Shown: piece by piece, positions 35,401 through 42,621 of the stretch | Position numbering within the stretch: the first letter of the stretch is position 1 | Layout of the letters: each line of letters opens with the position of its first letter | The notes under the pieces: generated by a model | Told to the model about the DNA's origin: nothing | Seen by the model: only the letters and a program-made list of their open reading frames with translations | The model's database searches: none | Source of the DNA: Actinomycetota bacterium | GTDB lineage: Bacteria; Actinomycetota; Acidimicrobiia; Acidimicrobiales; RAAP-2 | Direction: 5' to 3' | DNA: 64,000 nt | NCBI GenBank assembly: GCA_021324045.1 | Contig: JAJPJV010000003.1 | Coordinates: 1 to 64,000 of the forward strand | Made by a program: the position numbers and the translations under genes

Positions 35401-36049
35401 GGTCGCGGCCCGGCTCCTCGAGGGGCGCCGAATCCCGGACCCACTCCACGACCTCGTCCTCCGCCGCGCCGCGCAGATGGTCGACTACCACGATGCCCGG
35501 CGCGCGCAACGCTTCCTCGGCCTCGTGGAGCGGGCAGCAGCCCAAGACGACGCGGCGCACGACTGGACCCTCACCCGTGCCGTCGCTGAGTCCTGGTTCA
35601 AGTTGCTCACCTACAAGGACGAGTACGAGGTTGCCCGGCTCCACCTCAGGGTCGACTACGACCACCTCGCTCAGGACCTTGGGATCGACGGTCCGTTCCG
35701 CGTGAAGTACCACCTCCACCCCCCCACCCTCCGCAGGCTGGGGCTCAAACGCAAGCTTGCCCTGGGAACGCCGTACCGCCTCGCCTTCCGCGTGCTCCGG
35801 CGACTGAAGCGCTTGCGTGAAACCCCCTTCGACCCCTTCGGTTGGGACCGCGATCGTCGCATGGAGCGATCGCTCATCGACGAGTACCAACACCTGATCA
35901 ATGCCTCCCTCGCGTCCGATGCAAGACGCTCCTACGAAACCCTGGTCGAGCTCGCAGCCTCCCCCATGTCGATCAAGGGATACGGGCCCATCAAGGAACG
36001 AGCCGTCGCCCAATGGCGCGAGCGCATCACGGAGCTCACCTCGGCATGA
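32468..36049 (+). CDS. Single-chain indolepyruvate/2-oxoacid:ferredoxin oxidoreductase family protein
   Basis: An 1193-residue fusion of the alpha, TPP-binding and gamma modules of the indolepyruvate ferredoxin oxidoreductase family. Order: pyruvate-type domain (MVSGYPGSPLGEFD), TPP domain (CSGCPHNRST to GDGTLSHSGILA), an iron-sulphur segment with eight Cys (VCEGCGDCSTKSNC, then SSCNRDYTCLEGDC, about residues 645-685), and the gamma domain (GIGGTGVVTASRLI, from about 755). It decarboxylates a 2-oxoacid to acyl-CoA and reduces ferredoxin. In this operon the ferredoxin could feed the Rieske oxygenase and the P450s. The ATG overlaps the LLM stop; a GTG at 32507 is an alternative and would place the operator at 32473 upstream of the gene. 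Confidence 0.9.
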   Translation: MSEHVLSCNPGTAVTDLAERSATSTILSGVEALARLLVLRHQVDERDGLDTATMVSGYPGSPLGEFDLTLEAMGDLLRTHRILHRPGLNEELAAAIVWGSQMGGTIPYVNVDGVAGAWYGKSPGLDRSGDALKHGNAMGAGPAGGVVLFCGDDPTAKSSTLACDSQYALQDACIPVLFPGNQQEIVDLGIHAFRMSRYSGAWVALKIVTAIADGIGTVDLDPRRHHPSDPVGVVIDGQPWQHRPLATIGAHPVPNQEALLLQRLLAAQAYAAHNGLDPVLGSEPGARLGIVCAGKTAFDVLQAFADLGVTDLAAAGVRILKLAMTYPLVERTVVEFATSVEEIVVVEEKRPFVETQLRHILHEHRSTVGVLGKRDASHAELVPAVGELDPAVIADILVRVLPDLKGRARAPSGRPAATGTVPTSTSLALPLPGRPPAYCSGCPHNRSTRFPQGALVGGGVGCHGIMYFEARNRGMKSLPPTPMGAEGVPWIGLSPFVSEPHLIQNLGDGTLSHSGILAIRAAVAAGANITFKILYNAAVAMTGGQEVTGLMDVPSLTRALEAEGVNEIVVCAEDPSHYGRHARWARGVEVLGRDRLPEVQERLRHVPGVTAIIYDQRCAAEARRLRKRGLLAEPPHRVFINAAVCEGCGDCSTKSNCLSVLPHDTEFGEKRRIEDSSCNRDYTCLEGDCPSFVTITPKPPRRRHQHRKGARGLLRSGAGSSAPPIVRPTLPSGVLPDPPMAELGRQYGICFTGIGGTGVVTASRLIARAAQAAGLVVGGMDQTGLSQKAGAVISHLHLARDLKAIGAPTVGVQGADLYLSGDILQAASPIHLDRVKPGRTLAVVDRALSPTSAMLQNALSAPEVPALQQAITDRVGAGRVAFVDARRIAELVFADHLVANIVLLGAAFQLGGLPLSLADMERALATAGRGTDRNREAFEWGRWIVHDPRAVQRALLDAEREAYAEADGIFDPTPGALAVAARLLEGRRIPDPLHDLVLRRAAQMVDYHDARRAQRFLGLVERAAAQDDAAHDWTLTRAVAESWFKLLTYKDEYEVARLHLRVDYDHLAQDLGIDGPFRVKYHLHPPTLRRLGLKRKLALGTPYRLAFRVLRRLKRLRETPFDPFGWDRDRRMERSLIDEYQHLINASLASDARRSYETLVELAASPMSIKGYGPIKERAVAQWRERITELTSA
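32473..32486. promoter_or_regulatory. Operator-like palindrome TGAGCA-TG-TGCTCA inside the start of the oxidoreductase gene
   Basis: A perfect inverted repeat identical in form to the sites before other operons, here spanning codons 2-7 of the gene as annotated. It may mark an internal promoter for the oxidoreductase and EthD genes if translation starts at GTG 32507. A chance match in coding sequence cannot be excluded. Confidence 0.4.
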
Positions 36050-36759
36050 TCAAGCGAATCCAGTTCGCCACGCGCAGACCGTCACGCTCGCGGAGCGATT
36101 TCGTTCGAGCGTGGCCGCAGGCAGCGAGGGCGGCGACGCAAGCCCCCCCTGGTGCGCGGCCGTTGCGCGTCGCGGTGAACACCGTGGTGTTCGAGCTCTC
36201 TGGTCCCCATCCCCAACACGACGGCATCGCGCTCTGCTGGTTCGCCGACGAGGACCACGCGTACCGTTACGAGGCCTGGCTGGAGAGCACCGAAGCCCGA
36301 ACGCTCACCCTCGGCCTCGACGAGCTCCTCGATCGTGACCGAAGCCCCACGCTCCTCGCGCAAGAGCACGTCCTGCGCGGCGCGGACTGGCTCGCCCAGC
36401 GCTGGCAGGAGGGCGGGGAGAAACTCAAGCACATGGCCATCGCGCAGCGCGCGGATGGGTTGTCGCTCGAGGAGTTCTCGGAGCGATGGCGCAACCGAGC
36501 CGGGACCATTCGCCGCAGCGGCACGGCGGAGATGGCTCCCATCCCAGAAGAAGCGCGGGGACTCGCCTATATCCAGAACCATCCAATTGCCCGAGCAACC
36601 GGCGAATGGGCCTACGACGCGCTCAACGAGGTGTACTTCGACGACGTCACCGGCCTGCGCCGACGAATGGACTGGTTCTCGGCGAACCTCTCGGGGGGGA
36701 TCGAAGAGGACCTCGTGCGCGCCTCCTGGTTCGTTGCCGCACGAGAAGTCCCCTGCTGA
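36046..36759 (+). CDS. EthD domain protein (dimeric alpha/beta barrel)
   Basis: A 237-residue protein. The second half carries the EthD-like signature HMAIAQRADGLSLEEFSERW with RNRAGTIRR, a ferredoxin-like fold that pairs into a barrel. The first half looks like a diverged repeat (IKRIQFATRRPSRSRSDFVRAW), so it is probably a tandem of two such domains. EthD is required with P450 EthB for ether degradation, and other relatives cyclise or bind polycyclic products; the exact role here is unknown. The ATG overlaps the stop of the 1193-residue oxidoreductase (ATGA). It is the last gene of the Rieske operon. Confidence 0.75.
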   Translation: MIKRIQFATRRPSRSRSDFVRAWPQAARAATQAPPGARPLRVAVNTVVFELSGPHPQHDGIALCWFADEDHAYRYEAWLESTEARTLTLGLDELLDRDRSPTLLAQEHVLRGADWLAQRWQEGGEKLKHMAIAQRADGLSLEEFSERWRNRAGTIRRSGTAEMAPIPEEARGLAYIQNHPIARATGEWAYDALNEVYFDDVTGLRRRMDWFSANLSGGIEEDLVRASWFVAAREVPC

Positions 36760-36869
36760 GGGCGAACGGGGCAGCCGGCCGCGACCCCCTGGCAGTGGGC
36801 AGCCAGCGTCACCGCTCGGCGGCGGCAGGCGGCTCGTGGCGGCTGGTCGCAGCGAGCCAGCCCAAGAAA

Positions 36870-36892
36870 GTGATCGCTCACCCTGGTAGGCT
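36870..36892 (+). promoter_or_regulatory. Promoter with operator-like GTGATCGCTCAC and extended -10
   Basis: GTGATCGCTCACC is followed by CTGGTAGGCT, read as an extended -10 (TG-G-TAGGCT). From 36871 the 22-nt block matches 10641-10662 at 18 positions. It lies about 60 nt before the P450 start at 36953. Confidence 0.55.
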
Positions 36893-36952
36893 GTCGGTCG
36901 GCACAACCTCCAAGACGGCCGCCCCAAGAACCGTGCAACCCGAGGAGGGCTG

Positions 36953-38179
36953 GTGGACGCAGCGCCTTTGTCCGTAAGTCCGGTCACCGACGAGTGGTGC
37001 CTTCACCACTTCGATCATCTCTCTCCGGAGCTCGCCCAGGCCTTTCACGAGACCCTTGCTCGGATGCGATCGCTCTGTCCGGTCGCCAGGAGCGAGGAGT
37101 ACGGCGGCTTCTGGGTCGTGACCCGTTACGAGGACGTCCTGGCCGTGGCTCAGGACTGGGAGACCTTCAGCTCGGCACACAAACTCACCGTGCCACCAGC
37201 GCCAGTGGCCATTCGGAACCTGCCGGTGGAGGTGGACCCACCGCTGCATCGCATCTACAAGCGCCTGATCAACCCCTACTTCACCCCCGCAGCCGTGGCT
37301 CCGTGGGAGGCCGACACCCGAGCGGTGGCGAACCAGCTCATCGACACGTTCATCGAGGCCGGTCGATGCGAGTTCATGGACGCCTTCGCCCGGCCACTCC
37401 CGGCTCGTTCCATCTTCGAGTTCGCGCTCCACGCCCCGCCCGAGGACCTCGAGAAGGTCGCGTACATGGCCTCGAAGTCCTCGATCCCCAATGATCCCGA
37501 GGCTGCGGAGTGCTGGGCCGGCCTTTCGAACTGGATCACCGAGTTCCTCGAGGCGCGTCGCAGCCAACCGCCACGAGGAGACGTCGTCGACGCGGTGCTC
37601 AACGCCCGGATCGAAGGGCGACCCATCACCAACGACGAGGTGGTCGGCACGATCCAGCTGCTCATCCTGGGTGGGCTCGAGACGACCGCCGGTGCCCTCG
37701 GGCTGATGATGGTTCGCTTCTGCCAGGACCCGAAGATCCCGGGCGAGCTTCGCGAGCGGCCCGAGCTGCTCCCGAGGGCGATCGAGGAGCTGCTCCGCCT
37801 CGACCCACCATTCATCGCCATCGCCCGAACCGCGACTCGAGACACCGAGCTCGGCGGCCAGCACATCAAGCAGGGCGACAAGGTCGTCATCTATTGGGCA
37901 TCGGCCAACCGCGATGATGCCGAGTTCGACCATCCAGACGACTTCGACATCAACCGTCGCAGCAATCGCCATGTCAGTTTCGGGGCTGGGCCTCATCGCT
38001 GCGCTGGCTCGAACCTGGCGCGGATGAACCTTCGGGTCGGCCTCGACGCGTTGCTGGCACGACTCGACGATCTCGCGCTCGAAGAAGGCACCGACATCCA
38101 CTACCACTCGACGTTCACGCGCTCGCCGCTCGCGGTTCCGATCACCTTCACCCCTGGCCCAAGGCTCGCAGAATCGTGA
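36953..38179 (+). CDS. Cytochrome P450
   Basis: A 408-residue bacterial P450, different from the one at 25369. The I-helix motif is ILGGLETTAGAL (Glu instead of Asp), the ExxR helix is EELLRL, and the haem loop is FGAGPHRCAGSNLAR with the ligand Cys near residue 349. The N-terminal SEEYGGFWVVTRYEDVL is a common P450 start region. It should hydroxylate or epoxidise a hydrophobic compound with a ferredoxin partner. The GTG at 36953 follows GGAGGG by 5 nt. It is followed by the cupin gene and preceded by the operator-type promoter at 36870. Confidence 0.95.
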   Translation: MDAAPLSVSPVTDEWCLHHFDHLSPELAQAFHETLARMRSLCPVARSEEYGGFWVVTRYEDVLAVAQDWETFSSAHKLTVPPAPVAIRNLPVEVDPPLHRIYKRLINPYFTPAAVAPWEADTRAVANQLIDTFIEAGRCEFMDAFARPLPARSIFEFALHAPPEDLEKVAYMASKSSIPNDPEAAECWAGLSNWITEFLEARRSQPPRGDVVDAVLNARIEGRPITNDEVVGTIQLLILGGLETTAGALGLMMVRFCQDPKIPGELRERPELLPRAIEELLRLDPPFIAIARTATRDTELGGQHIKQGDKVVIYWASANRDDAEFDHPDDFDINRRSNRHVSFGAGPHRCAGSNLARMNLRVGLDALLARLDDLALEEGTDIHYHSTFTRSPLAVPITFTPGPRLAES

Positions 38180-38266
38180 GACGTCCTCCCTTCGGTTCTT
38201 CTCCGACGCGCGGTTCTGGCGTCTCGATGCTTGGAACCTGCCAGCAGACAAACGAGAGGAGGAACC

Positions 38267-38848
38267 GTGGGAACCGAAGAGGGGCAGCACGAGAAGCGCT
38301 CTGGGATTCGGATCTATCGTGCGGTTGACGCACCTGACCTCACCCAGACCGATTTCATCGCCAAGAACGACTTCGGTGAGCACGACGAACTGAAGGACGT
38401 CGTGGCGGCTCTCGGCGCTGCTGCGACGACGACGAGCCGACTACTGGTTCGCCAGAAGCGCCAGGAGGGAGGCTTCTCGCTCCTGTACCTGTCCTTCAAG
38501 CCGAACTTCCCACTGTTCCGGCACACCCACGAGAGCGATTGCCTCTACGTCGTGATCTCGGGCTCGGCGATCATGGGGAACCAGACACTGCGGCCAGGTG
38601 ACTCCTTCTTCGTGCCTGCCTACGCGCCCTACTTCTACACGGCCGGCCCTGAGGGTGTCGAAGTGCTCGAGATCCGCCACAACGTGGACAGCGTCACCGT
38701 GATCTTCACCCACAACCCCCAGAGCCGGCTCGCAGAAGTGGAAGCTGCGATCGAGAAGAACGCCGAGTCCTGGAAGACCCTCGGTCTCGGACCACTGCTC
38801 AGAGCGAACGGCGCGGTGCTTCCCGAGGGCGCACCGCCGCGCGCTTGA
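38267..38848 (+). CDS. Cupin domain protein
   Basis: A 193-residue protein with one double-stranded beta-helix domain. The first cupin motif is FRHTHESDCLYVVISGSAIMG with a His-x-His metal pair, then LRPGDSFFVPAYAPYFY, and the second motif area is EVLEIRHN. It may bind a metal and act as a dioxygenase, isomerase or small-molecule sensor; the reaction is unknown. GAGGAGGA 5-6 nt before the GTG at 38267 decides this start. It lies 87 nt after the P450 gene, probably in one transcript, and converges with the amidohydrolase at 38909. Confidence 0.8.
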   Translation: MGTEEGQHEKRSGIRIYRAVDAPDLTQTDFIAKNDFGEHDELKDVVAALGAAATTTSRLLVRQKRQEGGFSLLYLSFKPNFPLFRHTHESDCLYVVISGSAIMGNQTLRPGDSFFVPAYAPYFYTAGPEGVEVLEIRHNVDSVTVIFTHNPQSRLAEVEAAIEKNAESWKTLGLGPLLRANGAVLPEGAPPRA

Positions 38849-38908
38849 AGGACCGACGACAGCTCTCAGCTGGCCGACTGGCCCTTCGGTGAACGCGGTG
38901 CACCCAGG

Positions 38909-40096
38909 TCAGTCGACGTGGTACACACGGCAGGCATTGTCCTGGAGCACCTTGCGCATGACCGCCTCCCCGACGATCTCGGTGTCTCGGCTGATGACCT
39001 CCGCAGGAGAAGGCGAGTAGCTCGCCGGGCCCGGAGACAAGCTCGTCGGGTGCGGGAAGTCGGTCTCGAACATGACATTGTCGGCGTACTTGGGCAACAG
39101 TTCGAGCGTTTCCTTCTCGAACCACAACATGGTGTACACCTGCCGCCGGAAGTACTCACTCGGCAGCATCCGCTCCGGATAGCGCTCGAGGGCTCCGAGC
39201 CCTTTCCATTGCCAGTCGAGGGCATCGAGCAGGAACGGGATGTACCCGAAACCACTCTCGACGGAGACGAAGTTGAGCCGTGGGAACCGCTCGCACAGAC
39301 CACTCGTCAGCAGCATGCCGATCGTCCTCATGTTCGCCGTGAACGTCATCGACGAGCGTGCGGTGTGGAATGCAGGATCGTAGCCCTCCTTGTTCGTGGC
39401 CTGGGCGATCTCCTCTGCGGTGTTGCCGACCCCGACGTGGAAATTCATGGACATGCCCAGTTCCTGGGCCTCGGCATAGAGCGGATCCCAGTACGGATCG
39501 ACGAAGTCGGGCAATCCGTGCTTCTCGAGGGTCGCTGCCCAGAGGACTCCTCGGTGGCCCATCGCATGGCAACGCCGAAGCTCACGGATCGACGCCTCCC
39601 GATCCCAGAACGGCAGGGTGGTCAACAAAATGAAACGATCGGGAGCCACGGAAGCGAACTCGCAGACATAGTCGTTGTAGGTCTGCACGCACGCGAGCTT
39701 CAGTGCCTCATCGTCGAGCGCCATGAACGCATGACCTTCGAAGGCGATGATGTTGGGATAGAGCACCTGGGCATAGATGCCATTGGCATCCATGTGGGCC
39801 AACCTGGCCTTGGGGTCATAGCAGGCCGGATCGATCTCCTCGATGGTCGGCGGGCACGATGGGGGGAACTCCCGCCACCCAGCCATGCTGGAGTTCCCCA
39901 CAAGGTTGCACCAGCGATCGCCCACCACCCAACGCCACGTCCCGGTGTCCTCGTGGAGGCGAACCGTCGGAGCGGCCGCCCTGAAGCGCTTCGGGAGCCT
40001 CGCCGTCCACAGATCGACTGGCTCGGTGAGATGGGTATCGGCGTCAATCACCCGGAGCCCGGTGCTCGCCGTCGGCTCATTGGCAGCAGCAGTCAT
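38909..40096 (-). CDS. PF04909 amidohydrolase, DFPHPT subfamily
   Basis: A 395-residue ACMSD-like hydrolase. Motifs: VIDADTHLTEP (metal site), MNFHVGVGN (strand His), VSVESGFGYIPF, and FETDFPHPTSLSP (metal Asp). It belongs to the subgroup with 52303 and 62946. AAGGAG 6 nt before the ATG at 40096 fixes the start, and the same bases encode the end of the previous gene, whose TGA overlaps the ATG. It is the last gene of an SDR-amidohydrolase-amidohydrolase operon, so two different amidohydrolase subfamilies are translationally coupled. Confidence 0.9.
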   Translation of the reverse strand: MTAAANEPTASTGLRVIDADTHLTEPVDLWTARLPKRFRAAAPTVRLHEDTGTWRWVVGDRWCNLVGNSSMAGWREFPPSCPPTIEEIDPACYDPKARLAHMDANGIYAQVLYPNIIAFEGHAFMALDDEALKLACVQTYNDYVCEFASVAPDRFILLTTLPFWDREASIRELRRCHAMGHRGVLWAATLEKHGLPDFVDPYWDPLYAEAQELGMSMNFHVGVGNTAEEIAQATNKEGYDPAFHTARSSMTFTANMRTIGMLLTSGLCERFPRLNFVSVESGFGYIPFLLDALDWQWKGLGALERYPERMLPSEYFRRQVYTMLWFEKETLELLPKYADNVMFETDFPHPTSLSPGPASYSPSPAEVISRDTEIVGEAVMRKVLQDNACRVYHVD

Positions 40097-41394
40097 GATG
40101 ATCTCCTTGGCATCCATTCGCGGTCCTCGGGTACCGCGTGGCGATAGACGTCCGCCGCGTTCAGGTGCGTGATCCTGTCGACCTCGCCATTGGGCAAGCG
40201 GCCAACGAGGCGGTGGACCGCGGCTTGCGTCTCCGGCCACGTGGTGTCGGCATGGGGATAGTCGACTTCCAGCATGATTCGGTCAACACCGATCTGGTCT
40301 CGGCGTTCCATGCTCAGCGACTCCTCGATGGAGCAAAACCAGAAGTTCCGCAACAGCAGTTCGGCCGGCGTGAGCTCTTCATGCCAATCCATGATCGCCC
40401 CGCGCGTGCGGTGGCCCCTTTCCATCCGCTCTCGAAGCATCGGAACCCAACCGATGCCCCCCTCGGAGACGACGATCTTGATGCGAGGGAATCGCACAGC
40501 AACCTTCGAGTACACCCATTCGGCCACTGCGCACATCGTTTGCGCAGGCCACAACAGGGACTGCACCGTGACGGGGGTGTCACTGGAGACGCTCGGGCGC
40601 ACCGACGACGATCCCAGGTGCAGGTTGATCGTGGTCCCGGATTCCTCGCACGCCTTCAGCAACGGATCCCAGTGGCGGGTATGGATCGACGGCAGTCCCA
40701 GCATCTGTGGGTTCTCCGAGAAGTGCAGCGCCTTGAAGCCTCGTTCGGCGTTTCGGAGGACCTCCTTGGCGGCAGCGATCGGGTCCCTCATGTAAGGGAT
40801 CGAAGCAGCAATGATGCGGTCGGGATGGGGTCCTGCCCACTCTTCGAACATCCAGTCGTTGTAGGCCTGGGTGCATGCCAGGGCGAGGTCAGGGTCCTTC
40901 AGCCCCCAGATCCTCTGGCCGCAGAACCCCCACACCATCGAGGGAAAAGGCACCGAGGCATAGACCCCGTCGATGTCCATGTCGCAAATGCGTGCATCGA
41001 CGTCGTAGACCCCTGGTCGCATTTCCGCGTACGACAGGCTCCGCAGCAGGTCCTCAACGCCGGCGATGCGCCTCCCAGCGACGGCGTCCCCGCCCGTCCA
41101 GCGCCGCAGCTCACCATCGACCAACCAGGCGGTGTCACCGTCACCGACGGAGAGGAGCCGGGGTGCCGCGGCCGCATGTCGCGCAGGGACGCGTGAGACG
41201 AAGATGTCGGGCGGTTCACAGACATGGTCGTCGACAGAGAAGATCAGGTACCGGCGCTCCCGTGGAGGCGGATCCGGAAGCAGTTCGACAGGCTTGCGCT
41301 CCACGGTCTCCGTCATCGCCATCAAGCCATCGAACGTCGTTGGCACGGGGTCTCCACGGACCCGCTCAGCCCTCTGGGTCACCTTCGAACTCAT
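40093..41394 (-). CDS. PF04909 amidohydrolase, DYPHAD subfamily
   Basis: A 433-residue ACMSD-like hydrolase and paralogue of 14501 and 21281. Motifs: FSVDDHVCEPPDIF, NLHLGSSS, VVSEGGIGWVP, RNFWFCSIE, and LEVDYPHADTTWP. The N-terminus is about 30 residues longer than in the paralogues, so an internal start is possible. It starts 4 nt after the SDR stop and overlaps the following amidohydrolase by 4 nt. Substrate unknown. Confidence 0.9.
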   Translation of the reverse strand: MSSKVTQRAERVRGDPVPTTFDGLMAMTETVERKPVELLPDPPPRERRYLIFSVDDHVCEPPDIFVSRVPARHAAAAPRLLSVGDGDTAWLVDGELRRWTGGDAVAGRRIAGVEDLLRSLSYAEMRPGVYDVDARICDMDIDGVYASVPFPSMVWGFCGQRIWGLKDPDLALACTQAYNDWMFEEWAGPHPDRIIAASIPYMRDPIAAAKEVLRNAERGFKALHFSENPQMLGLPSIHTRHWDPLLKACEESGTTINLHLGSSSVRPSVSSDTPVTVQSLLWPAQTMCAVAEWVYSKVAVRFPRIKIVVSEGGIGWVPMLRERMERGHRTRGAIMDWHEELTPAELLLRNFWFCSIEESLSMERRDQIGVDRIMLEVDYPHADTTWPETQAAVHRLVGRLPNGEVDRITHLNAADVYRHAVPEDREWMPRRSS

Positions 41395-41398
41395 CGGG

Positions 41399-42205
41399 TC
41401 AGCCAGGCCTCAGCAGGGGGGCGCTTGCCATCGCAACGACTGCGCCGCCGTCGACGGGGAGGGTGACGCCGGTGAGGTAGGACGCCTCGTCGCTGCACAG
41501 GAACAGGACGGCATTGGCGACGTCCCAAGCAGTTCCCTGGCGCCGCAAGAGGTTCGGAACGGTGGGCGCCCCGGGGGCACCGCCTCGGCTGGCACCGACC
41601 TGCTCGGCCATCGGCGTCGCGATGATGCCTGGGAGCACGGCATTCACGCGCACGTTCGCGGGTCCGTACGCGCCGGCGAGATCGACGGTCAGGCCGAGCA
41701 GGGCGGCCTTCGACGCGGCGTACGCGGGGTGCGTCGATCCCGAGTCTCGAATGCTGGCGATCGATCCGATATTGACGATCGACCCACCACCACGGGCCAC
41801 GAGCGCAGGAATGGCGAACTTGCACGCCATGAATGCCCCCCTGAGGTTCACCCCGAGGATCGCCTCGTAGAGCTCCTCGGAGGTCTCGAGGACCGAGACG
41901 TGGCGGGTCACCGCCGCGTTGTTCACCAGGATGTCGACCCCGCCATAGTCGGCTACAGCGGCGTCGACCATGGCCTCACAGTCGCCAGACCTACTGATGT
42001 CGGCCTCGAAGACCCGGCCTTCACCGCCGGCCTGCTTGACCAATGCGAGCGTCTCTTCTGCTCGCTCGGGCACCTTGTCAACGAGGAGGACCGAGGCGCC
42101 TTCGCGGGCGAGCACGACCGAGATCGCCTTCCCGGTCCCCACGCCCGGGCCGCTCGAACCCGCACCAGTGACCACGGCGACCTTTCCTGCGAGCCGGCTC
42201 GTCAC
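41399..42205 (-). CDS. Short-chain dehydrogenase/reductase
   Basis: A 268-residue classical SDR. The cofactor motif is VTGAGSSGPGVGTGKA, then VDILVNNAAV, the catalytic Ser in NIGSIASI and YAASK, and the C-terminal LTGVTLPVDGG. It is similar to 3-oxoacyl reductases and dihydrodiol dehydrogenases. The GTG at 42205 is chosen where family similarity starts; the frame is open for 60 more codons. It is the first gene of the operon with the two amidohydrolases at 40093 and 38909. Confidence 0.9.
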   Translation of the reverse strand: MTSRLAGKVAVVTGAGSSGPGVGTGKAISVVLAREGASVLLVDKVPERAEETLALVKQAGGEGRVFEADISRSGDCEAMVDAAVADYGGVDILVNNAAVTRHVSVLETSEELYEAILGVNLRGAFMACKFAIPALVARGGGSIVNIGSIASIRDSGSTHPAYAASKAALLGLTVDLAGAYGPANVRVNAVLPGIIATPMAEQVGASRGGAPGAPTVPNLLRRQGTAWDVANAVLFLCSDEASYLTGVTLPVDGGAVVAMASAPLLRPG

Positions 42206-42621
42206 CGCACGCTCCTCATCCGCAGCTGGAATCCTGCACCCATTCCTGATGCGAGCACTGGCAACGGTCGCCAGGAACGAGCCCCAGCCTCGCACAGGTT
42301 TCGGCGGGAACGAGCCTGGCGTGGTCTCGATCGCGCTCCTACCGAGGAGACCGGTCGCCGGTCGTGCGGCCCGCCGTCGGAGCACGCCTGTTCGAGGTCC
42401 GTGGAGCGGCTCAGCGCAGAGGATCCAGCGCCGCTTGACGGCGCTGGATCCTCACGAAGATGCCAATGGAGCGGACACGGGTCCGTGCCCCTCGCAACGT
42501 CGCAGGGGGAACCGGAGATGCCGCCATCGACCCTCGTCGTCATCGACGCACTCCAGCTGCTGGCCGGCCGGGTGCTCGAGCAAGCGACTGGCTGCATCGC
42601 TCCCCCCAGTGGCAGCTCACC
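42206..42621. other. Intergenic stretch containing one strong hairpin
   Basis: About 415 bases between two minus-strand genes. Apart from the hairpin at 42419-42453 I see no gene, and no TGAGCR-type operator is visible in front of the SDR operon. Confidence 0.45.
42419..42453. terminator. Perfect 15-bp hairpin
   Basis: GAGGATCCAGCGCCG (42419-42433) and CGGCGCTGGATCCTC (42439-42453) are exact complements around the loop CTTGA. There is no T-run. It lies about 170 nt after the stop of the binding-protein gene and before the SDR operon on the minus strand, so it may terminate the former. Confidence 0.6.
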
